A stretch of DNA of 64,000 nt, taken from the NCBI RefSeq assembly GCF_900110955.1, contig NZ_FOFR01000013.1, forward strand, positions 1-64,000, given 5' to 3'. Every line of letters begins with the position of its first letter. Positions within the stretch are counted from its first letter, which is position 1. Of this stretch, positions 43,230 through 54,386 are shown piece by piece. The position numbers and the translations under genes were made by a program. Source of the DNA: Lentzea xinjiangensis (lineage in GTDB: Bacteria > Actinomycetota > Actinomycetes > Mycobacteriales > Pseudonocardiaceae). Below the pieces are notes generated by a model. The model had not been told where the DNA came from, did no database searches, and saw only the letters and a program-made list of their open reading frames with translations.

Positions 43230-44696
43230 ATGGCTATTCACCGGAGGAAATCCACGATCTGGCTCACGGCCGCCGCGGCCGCGATGGCCGTGGTCGCTGG
43301 CGGCGCCGCGGTGGTGGCCATCAGTTCTTCTGATGGCGCCGCGCTCGCCGACGGAGCGGACAAGAGCTTGTTCGTCGACATCACCAAGGTGAAGCCGAAC
43401 GTCAAGAAACCGAAACCGGAGAACGACGCCACCACGGGTACGTTCACCGTGGACTGCGGCCGGAACGAGAACGGGCACTTCAACCCGGACAACTTCATCG
43501 CGCAGCCCGGCGTCCGCAACGGCGCCCAGCACCTGCACGACTACGTCGGCAACCTCTCCACGAACGCGGACTCGAACAACAAGTCGTTGCAACGGGCCGG
43601 GACGACCTGCAAGAACGGCGACAAGTCCGCCTACTTCTGGCCCGTCGTGCGCATCATCGACGAGGAGGAAGAGGCGGAGGCCGGCGAGGGCCAGGAGCAG
43701 GCGCCGCCGAAGAAGGACGACAAGGCGCAGCAGGAGAAGGACAAGGCGGACAAGGCCGCGCCGACCCTCGAGTGCCCCGATGTCGCCTCCCTGCTCCCGG
43801 AGGACGTGCCGGAGGCGGCCCAGGCGGAGATCGACCGCGAGCTCGAGAACATCGAGAAGGTCACCGGCGAGGCCGAGAAGAAGCTCGAGCAGACCAAGGC
43901 CCAGGACCGCGACAACGTCATCGTCGGCCCGACTCGCGAGAAGCGCGCCGCCATCCTCAACCGGATGATGCTGGCGTTCAGCCGCCAGGGCCGGCAGGCG
44001 CCCGACCTGAACCCGGCCGCTGCCTGCGCGGTGAAGGACCAGAACAACGCCGGCATCGACGACGGCAGCGAGAACAGCGACGCCGCCCAGGCCGAGGGCA
44101 CCGAGAACAAGAAGAACCAGAACAACCCCGAGGAGAACGCGGAGAACGAGCTCGAGGGCAACGAGGGCGAGATCCAGCGCCCGGCCGTCGTCGACCTCAC
44201 CTTCCGCGGCAGCCCGACCGGCAAGGTCGTCGCGATGCCCAAGTTCCTGCGCGTGCTCTACGGCGACGCCAAGGCCGGCCAGAACGGCCCGAAGAACGCC
44301 AAGGCCTCCTGGACCTGCACGGGCTTCGAGGACAAGGTCCTGATGGACAAGTACCCGATCTGCCCGCAGGGCTCGAAGGTCAAGCGCGTCCACGACTTCC
44401 CGAGCTGCTGGGACGGCAAGAACATCGACTCCGCGAACCACCGCGACCACATCGTGTTCCCCGACCAGAACGGCAAGTGCAAGCAGGGCTTCAAGGCCGT
44501 TCCGCAGCTCCGCATCTCGCTGACCTACGACATCCCGCTGGACGTCCAGAAGGACGGCCGCTACCTGGTCGACTCCTTCCCCGAGGAGGAGCACAACCCG
44601 CTCACCGACCACGACGACTTCGCGAACGTGATGTCGCAGAAGATCATGAACCGCCTGGTCAACTGCGTGAACACCGGCAAGAAGTGCCGCGAGTGA
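43230..44696 (+). CDS. Exported DUF1996 protein with long acidic-basic insert
   Basis: The product (488 residues from ATG 43230, with GAGGTGG ahead) has a membrane segment at the N-terminus (TIWLTAAAAAMAVVAGGAAV) and the two halves of a DUF1996 domain: HFNPDNFIAQPGVRNGAQHL with HLHDYVGNLSTNAD, and later VHDFPSCWDGKNIDSANHRD with HRDHIVFPDQNGKC. Between them lies an insert of about 200 residues, rich in Glu, Lys, Gln and Asn (coiled-coil-like EIDRELENIEKVTGEAEKK). The family is exported and its function unknown. It follows the DUF4142 gene by 94 bp. Confidence 0.75.
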   Translation: MAIHRRKSTIWLTAAAAAMAVVAGGAAVVAISSSDGAALADGADKSLFVDITKVKPNVKKPKPENDATTGTFTVDCGRNENGHFNPDNFIAQPGVRNGAQHLHDYVGNLSTNADSNNKSLQRAGTTCKNGDKSAYFWPVVRIIDEEEEAEAGEGQEQAPPKKDDKAQQEKDKADKAAPTLECPDVASLLPEDVPEAAQAEIDRELENIEKVTGEAEKKLEQTKAQDRDNVIVGPTREKRAAILNRMMLAFSRQGRQAPDLNPAAACAVKDQNNAGIDDGSENSDAAQAEGTENKKNQNNPEENAENELEGNEGEIQRPAVVDLTFRGSPTGKVVAMPKFLRVLYGDAKAGQNGPKNAKASWTCTGFEDKVLMDKYPICPQGSKVKRVHDFPSCWDGKNIDSANHRDHIVFPDQNGKCKQGFKAVPQLRISLTYDIPLDVQKDGRYLVDSFPEEEHNPLTDHDDFANVMSQKIMNRLVNCVNTGKKCRE

Positions 44697-44726
44697 CCCG
44701 TTGAGCACGCTGTTCAGGTAGTCGAG

Positions 44727-44759
44727 ATCCCCCGGTGCACCTCCCGCGCACCGGGGGAT
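44727..44759 (+). terminator. Rho-independent terminator after the DUF1996 gene
   Basis: ATCCCCCGGTGC (44727-44738) and its complement (44748-44759) form a 12-bp stem with a 9-nt loop, followed by TTTCCTTT. Confidence 0.85.
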
Positions 44760-44847
44760 TTCCTTTGCCCGGCGGGGAATCGTTCATCACCCTGAACCCC
44801 GTTCGGGCATGATTGACCACGAGGTACGGGCCGCTGACACTGGCGGC

Positions 44848-46020
44848 ATGGTCATCCGTTCCTGCACGGTGCTGATCGCCCTGCTGGCCAGCCTGCTGGC
44901 ACCGGTCGCCGGTTCCGCCGCCACCGCGGCACCGGCGACGTTCGCCCACCCCGGCGTCGTGGTCTCCCGCCCGCAACTGGACTTCATGCGCGCCAAGGTC
45001 CTCGCCGGCGCCCAGCCGTGGAAGCTCGCCTACGACCGCATGATGGCGTCGAAGTACGCCGACCTCAGCCGGACCCCGCGGCCACGCGCCGTCGTGGAGT
45101 GCGGTTCCTACTCGAACCCCAACCACGGCTGCACCGACGAGCGCGAGGACGCCATCGCCGCGTACACCCTGTCCCTCGCCTGGTACGTGACGCGCGACGA
45201 CCGGTACGCGGCCAAGGCGATCCAGATCATGGACGCCTGGTCGGCGACCATCCGCGACCACACCGGCTCCAACGCCCCGTTGCAGACCGCGTGGTCGGCG
45301 AGCAGCTGGCCCAAGGCGGCGGAGATCATCAAGCACGTCCGCGGCAACTGGGCGGACAGCGCCAGGTTCGGCACCATGCTGCGCGACGTCTACCTGCCGG
45401 AGATCCAGAACGGCCGGGCGAAGACGACCGGCAACTGGGAGCTGAGCATGATGGAGGCCACGCTCGGCATCGCGGTGTTCCTGGAGGACCGCGCCGCGTA
45501 CGACAAGGCGGTCGGCATCTTCCACACGCGCATCCAGGCGTTCATCTACCTGAGCACCGACGGCGCGCTGCCGAGGACACCGCCGGGCAGCGGCATCGAC
45601 ACCAGGGACGAGATCATCGCCTTCTGGCACAACCAGTCCACGTTCGTCGACGGTCTCGCGCAGGAGACCTGCCGGGACTTCGCGCACACCGCGTACGGGC
45701 TGAGCGCCGCCTCGCACTTCGCCGAGACCGCGCGGCACCAGGGCCAGGACGTCTGGGGCGAGATCCGCGAGCGGATGCGGCACGCGTGGGGCCTGCACAC
45801 CAAGTACCAGAACGGCGAACCGGTGCCGTCGTGGCTGTGCGGCGGGAGCTACTCCCGCGAGCTCGGGCCGACCTCGGAGGTCAGCTTCACCGCCCTCAAC
45901 ACCCGGCTGGGCATCCCCATGCCGAGCACCCAGCGCTACACCGAGAGCCAGCGTCCACAGGGGACGGACAACCTCTTCACCGCCTGGGAGACGCTCACCC
46001 ACGCGGCGAACCCGTCCTAG
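44848..46020 (+). CDS. Secreted alginate-lyase family protein
   Basis: This 390-residue protein (ATG 44848) has a signal peptide (SCTVLIALLASLLAPVAGSA) and an all-alpha toroid-like domain of the alginate lyase family PF05426: HPGVVVSRPQLDFMRAKVLA, YTLSLAWYVTRDDRYAAKAI, ATLGIAVFLEDRAAYDKAVG and CRDFAHTAYGLSAASHFAET. Such enzymes break uronic-acid polysaccharides by beta-elimination; the substrate here is not defined. It is upstream of ilvD by 19 bp, but the two functions seem unrelated. Confidence 0.8.
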   Translation: MVIRSCTVLIALLASLLAPVAGSAATAAPATFAHPGVVVSRPQLDFMRAKVLAGAQPWKLAYDRMMASKYADLSRTPRPRAVVECGSYSNPNHGCTDEREDAIAAYTLSLAWYVTRDDRYAAKAIQIMDAWSATIRDHTGSNAPLQTAWSASSWPKAAEIIKHVRGNWADSARFGTMLRDVYLPEIQNGRAKTTGNWELSMMEATLGIAVFLEDRAAYDKAVGIFHTRIQAFIYLSTDGALPRTPPGSGIDTRDEIIAFWHNQSTFVDGLAQETCRDFAHTAYGLSAASHFAETARHQGQDVWGEIRERMRHAWGLHTKYQNGEPVPSWLCGGSYSRELGPTSEVSFTALNTRLGIPMPSTQRYTESQRPQGTDNLFTAWETLTHAANPS

Positions 46021-46039
46021 GAACGGCTAGCGTGCCCGC

Positions 46040-47728
46040 ATGACCGAGACACCGGACGTGAAGCCACGCAGCCGCGACGTGACCGACGGCCTGGAGCGCA
46101 CCGCCGCGCGCGGCATGCTCCGGGCCGTCGGCATGGGTGACGAGGACTGGGAGAAGCCGCAGATCGGCGTCGCCTCGTCGTGGAACGAGATCACGCCGTG
46201 CAACCTGTCGCTCGACCGCCTCGCGAAGGCCTCGAAGGACGGCGTGCACGCGGCGGGCGGGTACCCGCTCGAGTTCGGCACGATCTCCGTGTCGGACGGC
46301 ATCTCGATGGGCCACGAGGGAATGCACTTCTCGCTGGTCTCGCGCGAGGTGATCGCCGACAGCGTCGAGACGGTGATGCAGGCCGAGCGCCTGGACGGCT
46401 CCGTGCTGCTGGCGGGCTGCGACAAGTCGTTGCCGGGCATGCTGATGGCCGCGGCACGGCTCGACCTCGCGAGCGTGTTCCTCTACGCGGGGTCGATCCT
46501 GCCCGGCCGCGTCACGCTGACCGACGGCACGGAGAAGGAAGTCACGATCATCGACGCGTTCGAGGCCGTCGGGGCCTGTGCGCGCGGGCTGATGAGCCGC
46601 GAGGACGTCGACCTGATCGAGCGCGCGATCTGCCCCGGCGAGGGCGCGTGCGGCGGCATGTACACGGCGAACACCATGGCGAGCGCGGCCGAGGCGCTGG
46701 GCATGTCGCTGCCCGGCAGCGCCGCTCCCCCGGCCACCGACCGCCGCCGCGACGGGTTCGCGCGCAGGTCCGGCCAGGCCGTGGTGGAGATGCTCAGGCG
46801 CGGCATCACCGCCCGGCAGATCATGACGCGCGAGGCGTTCGAGAACGCCATCGCCGTCGTCATGGCGTTCGGCGGCTCCACCAACGCCGTGCTGCACCTG
46901 CTCGCCATCGCGCACGAGGCCGGCGTCGAGCTCACCCTGGACGACTTCAGCCGCATCGGCGCGCGCGTGCCGCACCTGGCCGACGTGAAGCCGTTCGGAC
47001 GGCACGTGATGACCGACGTCGACCGCATCGGCGGCGTGCCCGTGGTGATGAAGGCGCTGCTGGACGCCGGTCTGCTGCACGGCGACTGCCTCACCGTCAC
47101 CGGGCGCACGGTCGCCGAGAACCTCGCCGACATCGCCCCGCCGGACCCGGACGGCCTCGTCCTGCGGGCGCTCGACCAGCCCATCCACCACACCGGCGGC
47201 ATCACGATCCTGAAGGGCTCACTCGCCCCGGAGGGCGCCGTGGTCAAGTCCGCCGGCTTCGACTCCGACGTCTTCACCGGCACCGCGCGGGTGTTCGACC
47301 GCGAGCGCGCGGCGATGGACGCGCTGGAGGACGGCACGATCACCGCGGGCGACGTCGTGGTGATCCGCTACGAGGGTCCCAAGGGCGGGCCGGGCATGCG
47401 CGAGATGCTCGCCATCACCGCGGCGATCAAGGGCGCGGGCCTCGGCAAGGACGTCCTGCTGCTCACCGACGGCCGGTTCTCCGGCGGCACGACAGGGCTC
47501 TGCGTCGGGCACGTGGCACCGGAGGCGGTCGACGGCGGGCCCATCGCGTTCGTGCGCGACGGCGACCGGATCACGCTCAACGTCGCCGAGGGCACCCTCG
47601 ACGTCGACGCCGACCTGGACAGCCGCCGCGAGGGCTGGGCGCCGCTGCCCCCGCGGTACGAACGCGGTGTGCTGGCCAAGTACGCGAAGCTGGTCGGCTC
47701 CGCCTCGCGCGGTGCCGTCTGCGACTGA
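46040..47728 (+). CDS. ilvD: Dihydroxy-acid dehydratase
   Basis: This 562-residue enzyme converts 2,3-dihydroxy acids to 2-keto acids in valine, isoleucine and pantothenate synthesis. It shows the family cysteines for an Fe-S cluster: Cys54 in ITPCNLSLD, Cys127 in [11 protein letters not shown] and Cys204 in [13 protein letters not shown]. Other motifs are [35 protein letters not shown] and [19 protein letters not shown]. Length and motifs fit a functional protein. It is a lone gene here and ends at a hairpin. Confidence 0.95.
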   Translation: MTETPDVKPRSRDVTDGLERTAARGMLRAVGMGDEDWEKPQIGVASSWNEITPCNLSLDRLAKASKDGVHAAGGYPLEFGTISVSDGISMGHEGMHFSLVSREVIADSVETVMQAERLDGSVLLAGCDKSLPGMLMAAARLDLASVFLYAGSILPGRVTLTDGTEKEVTIIDAFEAVGACARGLMSREDVDLIERAICPGEGACGGMYTANTMASAAEALGMSLPGSAAPPATDRRRDGFARRSGQAVVEMLRRGITARQIMTREAFENAIAVVMAFGGSTNAVLHLLAIAHEAGVELTLDDFSRIGARVPHLADVKPFGRHVMTDVDRIGGVPVVMKALLDAGLLHGDCLTVTGRTVAENLADIAPPDPDGLVLRALDQPIHHTGGITILKGSLAPEGAVVKSAGFDSDVFTGTARVFDRERAAMDALEDGTITAGDVVVIRYEGPKGGPGMREMLAITAAIKGAGLGKDVLLLTDGRFSGGTTGLCVGHVAPEAVDGGPIAFVRDGDRITLNVAEGTLDVDADLDSRREGWAPLPPRYERGVLAKYAKLVGSASRGAVCD

Positions 47729-47738
47729 TCCGCGGCGG

Positions 47739-47773
47739 GTGGCCTCGGTGCCGGGTACCGGCGTCGAGGCCAC
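47739..47773. terminator. Nested terminator hairpin after ilvD
   Basis: GTGGCCTCG (47739-47747) pairs with CGAGGCCAC (47765-47773). An inner GCCGG/CCGGC stem closes around GTA. It separates ilvD from the convergent LysR gene. Confidence 0.75.
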
Positions 47774-47833
47774 CTCGTGCCGGGGTCGGGCGTCCGTTGC
47801 GCCGAGCCGGACGAAGAGCCGTCGACCCGCAGA

Positions 47834-48754
47834 TCAGCGACTGACCGCCGGTGCCCCCGGCGAGCCCGGCCGCGGGTCCTCGGCCGGGAGCGGCCGCGGG
47901 GTGTCGCGCAGCCCGGCCGCCGAGCGGACGAGCGAGGCGAGTGCCGGGGAGTACCCGCCCGGCGGCCAGGCGAGCACCGTGGTGACCTCCGGCGCGTCGA
48001 CGACGGGCACCGCGACGTGCTCCGGCCACTGCCAGGCGCGGCTGGAGGCGGGGATGACGAGCAGGGTCTTGCCGAGTGCCACGAGCTGGGCGAGCTGCGA
48101 CTGCGTGCGCACCTCCGGTCCCGGCCCCTCGGGATAGGTCCCGTCGAGCCGCGGCCAGCGGGCGATCGGCAGGTCCGGCACGTGGCTCACCTCCGCCAGG
48201 GTGAGCCGGTCGTGTGCCGCGAGTGGATGCGCCGCGGGCACGATCGCGACCTGGCTCTCGACGTGGAGGTCCACGGTGTCGAAGCCGGCGAGGTCGTCGT
48301 ACGGGCGGTGCATGAGCGCCACGTCGGCCTGCCCGTCGCGCAGCCGGTGCGCCTGTTCGCCGACCTCGCACAGGAGGACCTCGACCGGTGCCGCGCCGGG
48401 TTCGCCCGCCTGCGCGTCGAGGAGCCGGCGCAGCAGTTCGTGGGACGCCCCGGCCTTGGTCACGAGCACCAGCGGCCGGTCAGGGTTCCCCGCCCGCCGC
48501 GTCCTGCGCACGGCGGCGGCGACCGCGTCGAGCGCCGCCCTGGCCTCCCGCAGCAGCACCTCGCCGGCGGCGGTGAGCACCGCGCCGCGGCGGTCCCGGT
48601 CGAGCAGCCGCACGCCGAGCCGCCGCTCCAGCCGGTGGATCGCGCGCGAGAGCGGCGGCTGGGCGATCCCGAGCCGGGCGGCGGCGCGTCCGAAGTGGAG
48701 CTCCTCGGCGACGGCGACGAAGTACCTGAGCTCGCGGGTCTCGACGTCGTCCAC
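47834..48754 (-). CDS. LysR-family regulator
   Basis: The product (306 residues from GTG 48754) has a LysR helix-turn-helix (about 1-60: ELRYFVAVAEELHFGRAAAR, LGIAQPPLSRAIHRLERRLG) and an effector-binding domain with two Rossmann-like lobes (VLVTKAGASHELLRR, DVALMHRPYDD). It diverges from the SDR gene. A perfect 19-bp palindrome lies 17 bp upstream of its start, so it probably controls itself and the SDR. The effector is unknown. Confidence 0.9.
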   Translation of the reverse strand: MDDVETRELRYFVAVAEELHFGRAAARLGIAQPPLSRAIHRLERRLGVRLLDRDRRGAVLTAAGEVLLREARAALDAVAAAVRRTRRAGNPDRPLVLVTKAGASHELLRRLLDAQAGEPGAAPVEVLLCEVGEQAHRLRDGQADVALMHRPYDDLAGFDTVDLHVESQVAIVPAAHPLAAHDRLTLAEVSHVPDLPIARWPRLDGTYPEGPGPEVRTQSQLAQLVALGKTLLVIPASSRAWQWPEHVAVPVVDAPEVTTVLAWPPGGYSPALASLVRSAAGLRDTPRPLPAEDPRPGSPGAPAVSR

Positions 48755-48770
48755 CCGCGGGAGCCTACGC

Positions 48771-48789
48771 TGATACCCGGCGGGTATCA
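48771..48789. promoter_or_regulatory. LysR operator palindrome
   Basis: TGATACCCGGCGGGTATCA is a perfect palindrome (9-1-9) containing the T-N11-A LysR box. It is placed between LysR (start 48754) and SDR (start 48837). Confidence 0.75.
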
Positions 48790-48836
48790 CGGCTTACTGG
48801 ATCGATCTTGGACGGCGGGCCGGCGGCACGCCGAGC

Positions 48837-49562
48837 ATGGGTTCCGTGAAGGACACGAAGACCGCGCTGGTCACCGGCGCGAACAAGGGAATCGGCCACG
48901 CCATCGCACAGGGCCTGGGAGCGCTGGGCTTCACCGTGGCGGTGGGTGCCCGCGACGACATCAGGCGCAAGGAAGCCGTCGAGCGCCTGCACGCCGCGGG
49001 CGTCGACGCGTTCGGGGTCGCCCTGGACGTCACCTCCGACGAGAGCGCCGCCGCCGCCGCGGCGACCGTCGAGCAGACGGCCGGGCGGCTCGACGTGCTC
49101 GTCAACAACGCCGGGATCTCCGGTCCGGTCGGCGACGGGGCGCAGGACCCCACCACGCTCGACCTCGACGTCGTGCGCACCGTCCTCGACACGAACGTCA
49201 ACGGCGTCGTCCGGGTGACGAACGCGGTGCTGCCGCTGCTGCGCCGCGCCGCCTCGCCGCGGATCGTCAACGTCTCGAGCACCATGGGCTCGCTGACGCT
49301 GCGGACCGGCCCGATCATGGCCGCCTACGCGCCGTCGAAGTCGATGCTCAACAGCATCACCGTCCAGTACGCGCGCGCGTTCGCCGACACGAACGTGATC
49401 GTGAACGCGTGCTGCCCCGGCTACGTCGCGACCGACTTCACCGGCTTCGCCGCGCCGCGGACTCCCGAGCAGGGCGCCGCGATCGCGATCCGGCTCGCGA
49501 CCCTGCCGGACGACGGGCCCCGCGGCGGCTTCTTCGACGACGAGGGCGTCGTCCCCTGGTGA
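48837..49562 (+). CDS. Short-chain dehydrogenase/reductase
   Basis: This 241-residue Rossmann enzyme has the cofactor motif ALVTGANKGIGHAIAQGLG, NNAGISGPV, catalytic Ser in VSSTMGSL and the Tyr-x3-Lys in AAYAPSKSML. It acts on an unknown carbonyl or alcohol with NAD(P). The Asn in NNAG completes the tetrad. It is divergent from the LysR gene, which is probably its regulator. No ribosome site of good quality precedes the ATG; a GTG at 48846 is a possible alternative. Confidence 0.9.
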   Translation: MGSVKDTKTALVTGANKGIGHAIAQGLGALGFTVAVGARDDIRRKEAVERLHAAGVDAFGVALDVTSDESAAAAAATVEQTAGRLDVLVNNAGISGPVGDGAQDPTTLDLDVVRTVLDTNVNGVVRVTNAVLPLLRRAASPRIVNVSSTMGSLTLRTGPIMAAYAPSKSMLNSITVQYARAFADTNVIVNACCPGYVATDFTGFAAPRTPEQGAAIAIRLATLPDDGPRGGFFDDEGVVPW

Positions 49563-49693
49563 GCCGGCCGTCATCCGACCGGCTGAATTGCGGTGGGGGC
49601 ACGGTCACCTGGTCAGAGGGCCCCCGGGAGAAATTCGCGGTGGCGGGTACTTCGCGCTGGCAAGCCGACAGCCAACGCGGAGGGACGGCACTG

Positions 49694-50449
49694 ATGATCG
49701 ATCAGACGCAAGTTGAGGCGTTGTACGACTGCGACGTGATCGACAACAAGGGCGAGAAGATCGGTTCGGTCAAGCAGGTGTGGCTCGAGGACGGCACCGG
49801 CGCACCGGTGTGGGCCGAGGTCAACTCGGGACTGCTCGGCATGAGGCAGAGCTTCGTCCCGATCCAGCAGGCGAAGATGGCGGACGGCACGATCACCGTC
49901 CCCATCGCCAAGGAACAGGTCGACGAGGCGCCGAGCGTGCACACCTTCGACGACCACATCTCCGACGAGGAGCAGGAGGCGCTCTACCGGCACTACGGGA
50001 TGATCCCGCAGGCCAAGACCGGTGAGCACGACCGGCTCGACGGCGGGCAGGCCACCGGGCGGCACGGTGCGCGCGTCGAGCCCGACGCGGCCGAGGTGGT
50101 CCTCTCGGAGGAGAAGCTCGACGTCGGCACCCGCAACGTCGAGGCGGGCCGCGTGCGGCTGGTCAAGCGCACGGTCACCGAGCAGCGCAACGTCACCGTG
50201 CCGGTGACGCACGAGGAGGTCCGGATCGTCCGCGAGCCCGTGGAGGGCGGCACCGACCGCACGGGCAGGGCGTTCGCCGACGAGCAGGCCGAGGTCACGC
50301 TGCACCGCGAGGAACCGGTGGTGCAGAAGCGCGCCGAGGCCGTCGAACGGGTCCGCCTGGAGAAGGACGTGGTGACCGAGCAGCAGGGCGTCAGCGACGA
50401 GATCCGCAAGGAGCGCGTCGAGGTCGAGCGCGACGATGAACGCCGCTGA
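49694..50449 (+). CDS. PRC-barrel and DUF2382 protein
   Basis: The 251-residue product has an N-terminal PRC-barrel (about 1-85; LYDCDVIDNKGEKIGSVKQV, VPIQQAKMADGTITVP) and a C-terminal DUF2382 region (about 115-245; VVLSEEKLDVGTRNVEAGRV, then VPVTHEEVRIVREPV) with YsnF-type charged strands. These proteins are abundant in actinobacteria and are linked to general stress; the precise role is unknown. The ATG has GGAGGGA upstream. Confidence 0.9.
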   Translation: MIDQTQVEALYDCDVIDNKGEKIGSVKQVWLEDGTGAPVWAEVNSGLLGMRQSFVPIQQAKMADGTITVPIAKEQVDEAPSVHTFDDHISDEEQEALYRHYGMIPQAKTGEHDRLDGGQATGRHGARVEPDAAEVVLSEEKLDVGTRNVEAGRVRLVKRTVTEQRNVTVPVTHEEVRIVREPVEGGTDRTGRAFADEQAEVTLHREEPVVQKRAEAVERVRLEKDVVTEQQGVSDEIRKERVEVERDDERR

Positions 50450-50470
50450 GAGCACACCGGCAGCACACCG

Positions 50471-50506
50471 GCGAGCCGCCCACCGCTTCCGCCGGTGGGC
50501 GGCTCG

Positions 50507-50507
<1 letters not shown>
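50471..50507. terminator. Bidirectional terminator between PRC-barrel and ligase genes
   Basis: A 15-bp stem (50471-50485 with 50493-50507) and 7-nt loop CTTCCGC; its right arm reaches the first base of the ligase stop codon. Confidence 0.85.
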
Positions 50508-52105
<1,598 letters not shown>

Positions 52106-52118
52106 CGCTCTCCCCTTC

Positions 52119-52137
52119 TCTGGAGCATCGCTCCAGA
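52119..52137. promoter_or_regulatory. TetR operator between ligase and TetR genes
   Basis: TCTGGAGCATCGCTCCAGA is a perfect 8-3-8 palindrome in the 49-bp divergent gap. A TACTCT -10-like element (52142-52147) lies 8 bp before the TetR GTG, suggesting a leaderless TetR transcript with the operator over its promoter. Confidence 0.75.
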
Positions 52138-52154
52138 GCGGTACTCTAACCGGC

Positions 52155-52694
52155 GTGGCCGACCGACGACAGTCCCTCCTCAACGCCGCGCTGAAGCTCG
52201 TCGAGGAAGGCGGTCTCGACGCCGTGACGATCGCGGCGCTGACCGAGCGGTCCGGCATGTCCAACGGCAGCATCTACCACCACTTCGGCAGCCGCGCCGG
52301 CGTCTTCGCCCAGCTCTACGCCGACAGCTACGCCCGCTGCGTGGCGGCGATGCTCCCCGCCCTCGACTCGCGCCCGCCGGGCGTGGCCGTGCGCGACCTG
52401 ACGCTGCGCTACCTGGACTGGGTGATCGCGAACCCGAACCGCGCCCGCTTCCTCTACGCCGCACCCGACCACGCCGACCCGGTGGCGAAGCAGGCGGAGT
52501 TCGCGCCGGTCCTCGCGTGGTTCCTCGACCGGATGGCGTCCGGCGAGCTGTGTTCCATCCCGCCGTGGGCGTTGGAACCCGTGGCGATGGGCCCCGCGCA
52601 CGAGTCGGTGCGCCGCTTCCTGCTGGGCGTCTTCGACCTGGACGCCGCAAGGGAACTGGTCGCCGACGCCGTGTGGTCGGTGCTGTCGCCGTAG
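52155..52694 (+). CDS. TetR-family regulator of the ligase
   Basis: This 179-residue protein has an N-terminal TetR domain (about 1-47: ADRRQSLLNAALKLVEEGGL, SGMSNGSIYHHFGSRAGVFA) and an all-helical C-terminal region. It starts at GTG 52155 with no ribosome site, so translation may begin at the very end of the transcript. By position it should repress itself and the acyl-CoA ligase. Confidence 0.88.
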   Translation: MADRRQSLLNAALKLVEEGGLDAVTIAALTERSGMSNGSIYHHFGSRAGVFAQLYADSYARCVAAMLPALDSRPPGVAVRDLTLRYLDWVIANPNRARFLYAAPDHADPVAKQAEFAPVLAWFLDRMASGELCSIPPWALEPVAMGPAHESVRRFLLGVFDLDAARELVADAVWSVLSP

Positions 52695-52720
52695 AACACC
52701 TGTTCGATTATGCTGCGCTC

Positions 52721-53329
52721 ATGCGCCAGGGATCACTGTTCGACCTGGAGGCGGAGCCGGCACTGGCCCCGCTCGCCCCGCGCCGCACGACGCTGTCCGC
52801 CGGCGCGTGGGTCGACGTGCAGCCGGGCTGGCTGTCCGGCGCCGACGCCCTGTTCGACGAGCTGGTCGACCGGGTGCCGTGGCGGGCGGAACGCCGCCAG
52901 ATGTACGACACCGTGGTCGACGTGCCGCGCCTGCTCTGCTTCTACTCCGGCGCGCTGCCGTCCGACGTGCTGTCCTCCGCGCGTTCGATGCTGTCCGAGC
53001 ACTACGAGGACGAACTGGGCGAGTCCTTCACCACCGCCGGGCTCTGCTACTACCGCGATGGGCGCGACTCCGTGGCGTGGCACGGCGACACGATCGGCCG
53101 CGGGCAGACGGAGGACACGATGGTGGCGATCCTGTCCGTCGGTGCGCCTCGGGCGTTGTTGCTGCGGCCTCGGGGCGGCGGTGAGGCGCACCGGTACGCG
53201 CTGGGGCATGGAGACCTGCTGGTGATGGGCGGGTCGTGCCAGCGGACGTGGGAGCACGCGATCCCGAAGACGTCGAAGGTCGTGGGGCCGCGCATCAGCG
53301 TCCAGTTCCGCCCGCACGGCGTGCGCTAG
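52721..53329 (+). CDS. AlkB-like 2-oxoglutarate dioxygenase
   Basis: This 202-residue Fe(II)/2-oxoglutarate enzyme resembles bacterial AlkB. The metal ligands His121 and Asp123 (AWHGDTIG) and His179 (TWEHAI) and the 2-oxoglutarate Arg residues in RISVQFR (191, 197) are present. PRLLCFYSGALP and CYYRDGRDSVAWH match the nucleotide-recognition lid region. The function in the family is oxidative removal of alkyl groups from DNA or RNA bases. It starts 26 bp after the TetR stop and may be cotranscribed with it. Confidence 0.9.
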   Translation: MRQGSLFDLEAEPALAPLAPRRTTLSAGAWVDVQPGWLSGADALFDELVDRVPWRAERRQMYDTVVDVPRLLCFYSGALPSDVLSSARSMLSEHYEDELGESFTTAGLCYYRDGRDSVAWHGDTIGRGQTEDTMVAILSVGAPRALLLRPRGGGEAHRYALGHGDLLVMGGSCQRTWEHAIPKTSKVVGPRISVQFRPHGVR

Positions 53330-53330
53330 C

Positions 53331-54272
53331 TCAGCCGCCGGTGCGGAGTCCGGTGGCGACGAGCTCCTCTGACACCTCCCACACCCGCCGGGCCTCCTCC
53401 GTGCTGCACAGCCGGCTGTAGAGCTCCTGCTCAGCGGGCGGCCCGCCGAGGTGAGCGGGTCCGCTCGGCCCGTGGAAGACACCGGGTTCGGGAGACGTCG
53501 CGGCCAGAAGAGCCGGGAGCCCTGCCGACTCGACGGTGCCGACGACGACCCCGAGAGCCGACAGGAGGCGGATCAGCCGCACGCCGAGGGTGTCGGAGGC
53601 ACGGGTGATCTCCGGCCGGGCGGCGAGCAGGCTGGTGGGCGCGATCCCGGGGTGGCAGAGGTTGCTCGTGATACCCCAGCCCTCCTCTGCGCTGCGCCGG
53701 GCGAGCTCCAGCCCGAACAGGCCGAGGGCGATCTTCGACTGGCTGTAGGCCTTCTGGCCGCTGTACGAGCGTTCCCAGTTGAGGTCGTCCCAGTTGATGG
53801 CGTTCTGGCTCGCGGCGATGCTGATCTGCGACGTGACGCGGGCGCGGCAGGCCTTCAGCAGCGGCAGCAGGCCCATGACCAGCGCGACGTGGCCGAGGTG
53901 GTTGGTGCCGAACTGCAGCTCGAACCCGTCCTCGGTGGTCTGCCGTCCGGGCGGGGTCATGACGCCCGCGTTGTTGACGAGGATGTGGACGGGCTTGTCC
54001 TCCCTCAGCAGTGCGGAGCTCAACGAGGCGACCGAGCGCAACGACGACAGGTCGAGCTCGCGCAGCGACACCTCGGCTCCGGGGACCTCGCGGCGGATCG
54101 CGGCGACGGCCGCGGCGCCCTTGGCGGGGTTGCGCACCGGCATGACGACCTCGGCACCGGCCGCGGCCAGCCGGCGTGCGATGCCGAGTCCCACCCCGTC
54201 GCTGGCGCCGGTGACGACGGCTCGTCTGCCGGACAGGTCCGGGATCTCGACGTCGAACTTCCTGCTGGCCAT
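53331..54272 (-). CDS. Short-chain dehydrogenase/reductase, retinol-dehydrogenase-like
   Basis: The product (313 residues from ATG 54272) has [20 protein letters not shown], the [21 protein letters not shown] and the Tyr-x3-Lys in [11 protein letters not shown]. The long form with C-terminal extension is like the retinol dehydrogenase/WW-oxidoreductase-type SDR. The catalytic Ser lies in TSQISIAAS. It is divergent from an XRE regulator and ends 1 bp from the AlkB stop. Confidence 0.9.
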   Translation of the reverse strand: MASRKFDVEIPDLSGRRAVVTGASDGVGLGIARRLAAAGAEVVMPVRNPAKGAAAVAAIRREVPGAEVSLRELDLSSLRSVASLSSALLREDKPVHILVNNAGVMTPPGRQTTEDGFELQFGTNHLGHVALVMGLLPLLKACRARVTSQISIAASQNAINWDDLNWERSYSGQKAYSQSKIALGLFGLELARRSAEEGWGITSNLCHPGIAPTSLLAARPEITRASDTLGVRLIRLLSALGVVVGTVESAGLPALLAATSPEPGVFHGPSGPAHLGGPPAEQELYSRLCSTEEARRVWEVSEELVATGLRTGG

Positions 54273-54386
54273 GGGCACTCCTCGGTTCGTCGTGGTGTTG
54301 TCCCCACAGTGGCCGGACGCGCCGGCGCTCATCCAGGACTCGACGATCCGTGGCTACGGCGGCGCACCGGCGTTAGAAAGGGACAC

